Below, piece after piece: positions 49,054 to 54,211 of a stretch of DNA of 54,211 nucleotides; the stretch's first letter is position 1, and every line of letters starts with the position of its first letter. Source of the DNA: Flammeovirgaceae bacterium (lineage in GTDB: Bacteria; Bacteroidota; Bacteroidia; Cytophagales; Cyclobacteriaceae); NCBI GenBank assembly GCA_027487845.1, contig JAIYCV010000050.1, positions 1 through 54,211 on the forward strand, given 5' to 3'. A program made the position numbers and the translations under genes. Under the pieces are notes generated by a model, which worked only from the letters and a program-made list of their open reading frames with translations, was not told where the DNA came from and made no database searches.

Positions 49054-50349
49054 ATGATTCGCCTTGCTGCCCTTTTCGTAATTAGTCAAATCGCTTGTCA
49101 AAGCCTTGCCCAAACGCCAAACATTATCCGCGGTCCATATCTAAATTCCGTTACTTCTTCTTCAGCAGTTATCCGGTGGAGAACTGAAAATCCCACCGAT
49201 AGTAAGGTCAGTCTACATCCAGAAATGAATAAGGTCAAAGGTGTTTCTGTAACAGATTCAAATTTGGTTACCGATCACGAAGTGACAGTGTCTGGCTTGA
49301 AGGCGAATACCAAGTATTATTATGCGGTGGGAACTACTAAGAGTAAAGTGCTTACTTTTGAGGAGCAGTACTTTACCACGGCACCAACCATTGGCTCTAC
49401 TTCGCCAGTAAGAATTTGGGCATTGGGCGATTTTGGAGATGGCTCAAAAAACCAACTCGATTGTCGCGATGCCATAATTCAACAAACTGCCAGTCATAGG
49501 CCCGATGCGTGGTTGTGGCTGGGCGATAATGCTTATAATATTGGTTTGGATGAAGAATATCAACGCAACGTGTTTCGCATTTATCAAGAAAGTTTTTTGA
49601 GAAACACAACGCTTTATCCAACACCAGGTAATCATGACTATGGAAAGGCAAAGCGCAACCCAACCGATGTGTCGTATTTCAAAATATTTACCATGCCCAA
49701 GGAAGGCGAAGCAGGCGGTATACCCTCTGGCTCTGAATCCTATTACTCGGTTGATTATGGAAACGTGCATTTGATTTCACTTGATTCACAAGGGGAGTTA
49801 GATGGTGGTTTTAGAATTTATGATACACTTAGTAAACAGGTTACGTGGTTAAAGAAGGACTTAGCCAATAACAAATTACCTTGGACGATTGTCTATTTTC
49901 ATCATCCGCCCTACACCAAAGGTTCGCACGATTCGGATCGGGAGAATGAATTGGTTAAAATCAGAGAAAACTTACTTACCATATTGGAGCGTCATAAGGT
50001 TGACTTAGTGTTAGCCGGACACAGCCATGTGTATGAACGCACCCATCCACTTAGGGGTCATTATGGTGCAGCAAACACCTTCGATGCAAAGAAACATGTG
50101 GTAGAAAAAACTGATTCTCCAAATAACTATCGTGTCGGCAAAAGCGGTCAGGGGGTGATATATATTGTAAGCGGATCTGGTGGGCAAGTGGGTGGCCAAG
50201 CGGAAGGTTATCCGCTGCGAGCTGCAACCTATTATAACACCACCGTGGGAGGCTCTCTTATCATGGATTTTAATGACAATAAGCTCGATGCAAAATGGAT
50301 TTGCGCAGATGGCCAAGTGAGAGATCAATTTTCGATCATTAAGGAGTAA
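49054..50349 (+). CDS. purple acid phosphatase-like metallophosphoesterase
   Basis: A 431-aa exported phosphatase. The signal peptide (LAALFVISQIACQSLAQ) is followed by a fibronectin-III-like N-terminal domain (IIRGPYLNSVTSSSAVIRWRT to ALTFEEQYF region) and a calcineurin-like domain. Metal-binding motifs are in order: LGDFGDG, LGDNAYNIG, TPGNHDYG, FHHPPYTKGSHD and AGHSHVYERTHP. It would release phosphate from organic esters in the periplasm or outside. The frame could start 25 codons earlier, but only the ATG at 49054 gives a signal peptide. It may work alongside the phospholipase locus in phosphorus acquisition. Confidence 0.92.
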   Translation: MIRLAALFVISQIACQSLAQTPNIIRGPYLNSVTSSSAVIRWRTENPTDSKVSLHPEMNKVKGVSVTDSNLVTDHEVTVSGLKANTKYYYAVGTTKSKVLTFEEQYFTTAPTIGSTSPVRIWALGDFGDGSKNQLDCRDAIIQQTASHRPDAWLWLGDNAYNIGLDEEYQRNVFRIYQESFLRNTTLYPTPGNHDYGKAKRNPTDVSYFKIFTMPKEGEAGGIPSGSESYYSVDYGNVHLISLDSQGELDGGFRIYDTLSKQVTWLKKDLANNKLPWTIVYFHHPPYTKGSHDSDRENELVKIRENLLTILERHKVDLVLAGHSHVYERTHPLRGHYGAANTFDAKKHVVEKTDSPNNYRVGKSGQGVIYIVSGSGGQVGGQAEGYPLRAATYYNTTVGGSLIMDFNDNKLDAKWICADGQVRDQFSIIKE

Positions 50350-50350
50350 A

Positions 50351-50364
50351 TTAGGCAAGCCTAA
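50351..50364. repeat. short perfect palindrome
   Basis: TTAGGC-AA-GCCTAA, directly after the phosphatase stop and 65 nt before the antiporter gene. The two-base centre is too small for an RNA hairpin loop, so a protein-binding site is more likely if it has a function. Confidence 0.3.
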
Positions 50365-50428
50365 TCGGCCACTTTACGAGTTCCTATTTTGGTATCGCTT
50401 CGCTACCTTCGTATCTTAAATTCATTTC

Positions 50429-51706
50429 ATGTCGATACTAATTATTGTTGTTTTTGTCTTTGGCTATGCTGCCATTGCTTTTGAACACCCGTTAAAAATC
50501 AATAAAACTGCCTCAGCGCTAATTACTGGAGTTTTATGTTGGACGCTCTTCGCTCTTTCCAAAAATACCGAGTTGCATCAGCAACTGGTTGAAACAAAGC
50601 TAGGGCATCACCTAAGTGAAACTGCAGCTATTCTCTTCTTTTTAATGGCGGCCATGACCATTGTTGAATTAATCGATGCTCATGAAGGCTTTCGCTTTAT
50701 TACCGACCGAATTATTACCAAAGATGTACGGAGGCTACTTTGGCTTATCTGTTGGATCACCTTTTTCTTGTCGGCTGTGTTAGACAACCTCACTACTGCC
50801 ATTGTAATGGTATCGGTAGCAAGAAAACTAATAAGTGATAAAGAGCAGCGGCTGTTTTTTTGTGGTATGATAATTATCGCGGCCAATGCGGGTGGTGCTT
50901 TCTCGCCCATAGGTGATGTTACTACTACCATGCTTTGGATTGGCGGGCAAATTTCTGCCATTGGCATCATCACGAAGACCATTTTGCCAAGCATTGTGTG
51001 CTTGCTGGTGCCGCTGCTTTTCCTTTCCTATAAATTAAAGGGAGACTTAATTGGTGTTCAAAAAGATGCCGCTCATGGCGCCATCCCTTCGGGAGGGAAG
51101 ATCATGTTTTCGGTTGGACTGGGTGCTTTATTGTTTGTGCCGCTATTTAAATCGGTTACTCATCTGCCACCTTATGTTGGCATGTTGCTCGGCTTAGGTG
51201 TCGTGTGGGTGGTGTCGGAGTTAATCAACTCTTCGTTGGATGAGGGCGAGCGAAAGAAATATTCGGCAGCGGAGGCGCTCTCGCGAATTGATACATCAAG
51301 TATGCTGTTCTTCTTAGGTATCTTATTAGCAGTTGGTGCGCTTGAGTCGATGGGTATGCTTTACCAAGTATCTCAAGGACTGGACAGCAGCATAGGCAAC
51401 ACAAGTGTTATCATTACTTTTATTGGCGTACTGTCCTCCATTGTAGACAATGTTCCGCTCGTTGCTGCCGGCATGGGTATGTATCCACTTACCACGTATC
51501 CGATGGATCACTCGCTTTGGCAATATTTTGCTTATTGCGCTGGTACCGGTGGTAGTTTATTGGTAATTGGGTCAGCCGCAGGCGTTGCCGTAATGGGTAT
51601 GGAAAAAATCGATTTCGTTTGGTACTTAAAAAAAATCAGCTTGCTTGCTTTCCTAGGCTATGTTGCCGGAGCAGCGGTTTATCTTTTATTTAATCCAATA
51701 AATTGA
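50429..51706 (+). CDS. nhaD: NhaD-type sodium:proton antiporter
   Basis: Inner-membrane Na+/H+ antiporter of the NhaD/ion transporter superfamily, 425 aa with about 11-12 helices. Characteristic blocks are KTASALITGVLCW, LSETAAILFFLMAAMTIVELID, AVLDNLTTAIVM, AANAGGAFSPIGDVTTTMLWI and SSIVDNVPLVAAGMGMY. These place the conserved Asp/Asn/Thr residues for ion exchange. It supports sodium and pH homeostasis. It is a single-gene unit. Confidence 0.93.
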   Translation: MSILIIVVFVFGYAAIAFEHPLKINKTASALITGVLCWTLFALSKNTELHQQLVETKLGHHLSETAAILFFLMAAMTIVELIDAHEGFRFITDRIITKDVRRLLWLICWITFFLSAVLDNLTTAIVMVSVARKLISDKEQRLFFCGMIIIAANAGGAFSPIGDVTTTMLWIGGQISAIGIITKTILPSIVCLLVPLLFLSYKLKGDLIGVQKDAAHGAIPSGGKIMFSVGLGALLFVPLFKSVTHLPPYVGMLLGLGVVWVVSELINSSLDEGERKKYSAAEALSRIDTSSMLFFLGILLAVGALESMGMLYQVSQGLDSSIGNTSVIITFIGVLSSIVDNVPLVAAGMGMYPLTTYPMDHSLWQYFAYCAGTGGSLLVIGSAAGVAVMGMEKIDFVWYLKKISLLAFLGYVAGAAVYLLFNPIN

Positions 51707-51737
51707 GGGTCGAAAGTACGCGGCTTTCTAAACTCGA

Positions 51738-52001
51738 TTACTTCTTAGCTAAGTATTTTTCTGGGTCTTCTTTGAACGACTTTTTACAGGCATCAGAACA
51801 AAAGCCATACACTTGGCCACTATGAAGTGTTGTATCAGCTTGAACCCCCTTAATGTTCATGTTACAAACCGGGTCGGCATCTGACACTAAAGAAACCGAA
51901 GCGGTTTTTTCAGCGCTAGCTTCTTCTTTTGGCTTTTGCGTGCAAGATGAAATTATAGAAGTTGCAATTAATGCAAGAAGAATTGTTTTGATTGTTTTCA
52001 T
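51738..52001 (-). CDS. YHS-domain lipoprotein
   Basis: An 87-aa lipoprotein: signal ILLALIATSIISSC with lipidated Cys20, an acidic linker, and a YHS-type metal-binding domain, DPVCNMNIKG....YGFCSDACKKSFKEDPEKYL. The Cys pattern (VCNM, FCSDAC) fits binding of copper or another soft metal in the periplasm. It stands alone between convergent NhaD and the AraC-TPR regulator gene upstream on its strand. Confidence 0.88.
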   Translation of the reverse strand: MKTIKTILLALIATSIISSCTQKPKEEASAEKTASVSLVSDADPVCNMNIKGVQADTTLHSGQVYGFCSDACKKSFKEDPEKYLAKK

Positions 52002-52088
52002 AGTTGAAGATTAAGAATAACAAAGATGAAGATTATTTTGACAAAATGGAAGATTAGCCAAATCAATCGTTGGCGCAGAGTTGACACC

Positions 52089-54158
52089 TCAATCTTTCAA
52101 CAACCCTTCTTCCTCGAGTTTAGCTTTTATCTTTTTATGGTTGCTCCAAAAATTTTTTACGATGCGATCATTTACAGCCTTAAACTCAGCATTTGCATTT
52201 TCCATGATCGGATCTTGTTGAAAGAAAAGAATGATCCAGTATTGCAAATTGTCCTCTTTTGAAAATAGCTTCAGGTGCTCCAGTCCCTTTTGATTATCGC
52301 CCCGATTGCAATAGTATCCTGCCAGTCCCAATTCTTTGTAGATCGATTTTTCGTTATCAACAAACTGCTTGTAACTGGCTAGTAATTCTTCCGACTTTTT
52401 GGTCTGTCCCACCTTGGCCAAAACAGTACCAATGATTAAGTTTTCATGTTGATATACATCCAACTTTTTTGTTTCGCGAATGCGAATAAATCTTTTGTAG
52501 TATTTATATGAGCTGTCGTATTGTTTCATGTAATAGCAAATCTTTCCAATATCTTGAAGGATATCAATACGGCTGGTGTCTTTATTAAACTCTTTCAGCA
52601 GCAGCTCCTTTGTTTCATTGATATTACCATTTTTAGCATACGCAACAAAGGCCTGTACGTATCGGGTGAAAGGATTAGTAGGATTATAGTCCAACGATTT
52701 ATTAAGATACTTTATCGACTCATCCACAAACCCAGCCTGTATCAATGCGTTACCAAGGCGCAAATAAACATAACTCGCAGTGATGGAATCGCTCGAAGCA
52801 ATGCCAAGCCGAATTCCTTTTAGCGCATACTCAATATACTTTCCGGTGTTGGGCATGTAGTTAGAATAATAGTCGGCAAGGTATCCGATGATGGGTGCTG
52901 AGTTAGGATTGTATTCGTGTGCTTTCTCAAGATAGGGCAGCGCTTGCTCATATTCTTTTTGATGAGTGTAAAACAGGGCTTTGGCTACCAGGCTTTCGCC
53001 CAACTTTGAATCGTAGAGCAATGCTTTATCAGCATAACTTCCAATTTCGGCAATGAACTTCTTCTCTGCTTTGTAAGCGTCCAAGTAATAAAGTGCTATG
53101 GCTGTTTCTGCATATGCAAGAGCAAACTGAGGGTCTTTCGCAATAGCTTCTTTAAAATAAGTAATGGCCTTTTTCAGATTTTCATCTTCGATATTGTTCA
53201 TCAGGTTAAGGCCTTTCAGATACAAATCGTACGCTTCTAAATTTTCCGTTGGTATTTTTTTGAGGCGATTCTCTTCTAAAGGAGTGATGATTGCTTTAAT
53301 TTCATCGGCAATGTTTTTGGCGATCTCTTGTTGCAAAGCAAAAATGTCTTTCGTCTCTCTACGATATTGTTTACTCCACAAATGTCGGTCGCTGCCTGCA
53401 TCGATTAACTGAATGTTTAAAACAATCTTATCACCAATCTTCTGGCCGCTTCCCTCCACAAAATAAAGTACATTGAGTTCCTTCGCCATTTCGGGAATGG
53501 ACTTGGTTGTGTTGCGATATTTCTCTGCCGAAGTACGACTGATTACTCGTAAATCTTTTATGAGTTGCAAACTGTTAAGGGTAGATTCCATCAGACCATT
53601 AATGAGGTATACATTCGTGGAATCATTGCTATCATTTTTAAACGGCAATACGGCAATAGACTTTTCTACTGAAGGCGTTTGCGAAGGCACTTTGCGATAA
53701 TAGGTAATCAAAGTAAGTGTTATTAGAACAGCCGCGGTCAATATACTTCCGATGACGAAATCCCTTTTTTTGTTAGAGCTGGCTTCTGCCGGAAGTGCGA
53801 CTGGCTTCGGTTCTGATTTTTCATTTTTTCCAACCTCACCTGGCGGGTAGCCATAATATTCGCGGAAACATTTAATGAAGTACGAAGTACTACTAAATCC
53901 TACTTGGTGCGATACTTCCGAAACATTCAGGGAGGAAGCGCGCAACAATTCCATACCCTGCTCTAATCGAATCTGGCTGATGAGTTGACTTACCGAAAGA
54001 TTGGTCGCCTTTTTTACCTTTCGCAAGAGGTTGGAGCGGCTCATATTCATCGCATCTGCCAGTTCGGAAACCCCAAATTGCTCAACAGAGATATTCTTCT
54101 CTATTACACCAGAGACTTGATTTAGAAATTCCGCTTCGGCAGGGTTAAAATCGGGCAT
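52089..54158 (-). CDS. AraC-type HTH, transmembrane and TPR one-component regulator
   Basis: A 689-aa chimera. Residues 1-110 are an AraC double HTH with LADAMNMSRSNLLRKVKKATN and the signature VSHQVGFSSTSYFIKCFREYYGYPP. A single transmembrane helix follows (about 133-154, FVIGSILTAAVLITLTLITYY). The extracytoplasmic part has a TolB/FlgO-like segment (SIAVLPFKNDSND...LINGLMESTLNSL, about 168-290) and then repeated TPR helices to about residue 640. DNA-binding domain inside and TPR sensor outside make it a membrane one-component regulator. The target genes are not obvious; the YHS lipoprotein gene is the nearest. Confidence 0.9.
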   Translation of the reverse strand: MPDFNPAEAEFLNQVSGVIEKNISVEQFGVSELADAMNMSRSNLLRKVKKATNLSVSQLISQIRLEQGMELLRASSLNVSEVSHQVGFSSTSYFIKCFREYYGYPPGEVGKNEKSEPKPVALPAEASSNKKRDFVIGSILTAAVLITLTLITYYRKVPSQTPSVEKSIAVLPFKNDSNDSTNVYLINGLMESTLNSLQLIKDLRVISRTSAEKYRNTTKSIPEMAKELNVLYFVEGSGQKIGDKIVLNIQLIDAGSDRHLWSKQYRRETKDIFALQQEIAKNIADEIKAIITPLEENRLKKIPTENLEAYDLYLKGLNLMNNIEDENLKKAITYFKEAIAKDPQFALAYAETAIALYYLDAYKAEKKFIAEIGSYADKALLYDSKLGESLVAKALFYTHQKEYEQALPYLEKAHEYNPNSAPIIGYLADYYSNYMPNTGKYIEYALKGIRLGIASSDSITASYVYLRLGNALIQAGFVDESIKYLNKSLDYNPTNPFTRYVQAFVAYAKNGNINETKELLLKEFNKDTSRIDILQDIGKICYYMKQYDSSYKYYKRFIRIRETKKLDVYQHENLIIGTVLAKVGQTKKSEELLASYKQFVDNEKSIYKELGLAGYYCNRGDNQKGLEHLKLFSKEDNLQYWIILFFQQDPIMENANAEFKAVNDRIVKNFWSNHKKIKAKLEEEGLLKD

Positions 54159-54211
54159 AGCCTTTTATTGACAAACATAAAAATAAACAGGCTTATCAGA
54201 GCGACAATCTC

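Noticed and set aside
50387..50411. Promoter before nhaD (TTTTG ... TACCTTCG)
   Set aside because: The spacer is only 12 nt and the -7 box has a mismatch.

Overview
The window looks like a chromosomal segment from a member of the Bacteroidota, most likely Cytophagales. The evidence is a SusC/SusD outer-membrane pair, MoxR/DUF58/transglutaminase genes, DUF2147, DUF3667 and DUF4097 proteins, AraC regulators with membrane-embedded N-termini, low GC, and one promoter matching the Bacteroidota consensus (TTTG, 19 nt, TAnnTTTG). No rRNA, tRNA, CRISPR array, insertion sequence or prophage was seen. Coding density is high. No gene-free gap clearly exceeds 300 bases; the longest (about 18953-19251) holds a decayed histidine-kinase C-terminus.

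Layout. 1-1848: DNA polymerase IV and an acyltransferase on the minus strand, separated by a GC-rich repeat-like spacer. 1931-7380: a four-gene plus-strand operon (aminotransferase, M24 peptidase, APC permease, aldo/keto reductase fused to a Rid domain) that reads as an amino-acid or peptide uptake and conversion module. 7408-15094: a minus-strand block running toxin-antitoxin pair, DUF58, transglutaminase membrane protein, MoxR ATPase, TPR protein. 15180-20848: Pif1-like helicase, a TetR regulator with matching operators in front of itself and of the next gene (alpha/beta hydrolase), a Gfo/Idh/MocA oxidoreductase and an exported rhodanese. 20901-23670: an AraC regulator divergent from a PhyH dioxygenase and an SDR dehydrogenase. 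23718-29848: pseudouridine synthase, DUF2147, an outer-membrane protein, a PQQ-type sugar dehydrogenase lipoprotein and an ABC permease.

29871-35258: a compact minus-strand run of VOC, DoxX-like and SRPBCC genes followed by 5-oxoprolinase genes pxpB, pxpC and pxpA and an NRAMP-fold transporter that lacks the usual metal ligands. 35483-38738: a DUF4097 protein, then a Crp/Fnr regulator upstream of a small thiol/metal cluster (DUF2892, DUF6132, HMA protein, rhodanese, OsmC). 39004-45897: SusC, SusD, a Ca2+-type PI-PLC and a GDPD-like phosphodiesterase, which together suggest capture and breakdown of (glycero)phosphoinositides. 46039-54158: DUF3667, a membrane AraC regulator beside two small exported proteins with paired palindromes between them, a purple acid phosphatase, an NhaD antiporter, a YHS lipoprotein and an AraC-TM-TPR one-component regulator.

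The most interesting candidates are the SusCD-phospholipase locus, the aminotransferase/peptidase/permease/AKR-Rid operon, the ligand-less NRAMP in the oxoprolinase operon, the TetR twin-operator circuit, and the antitoxin-toxin overlap across a run of nine A. All functional calls are by reading motifs; no database search was run.
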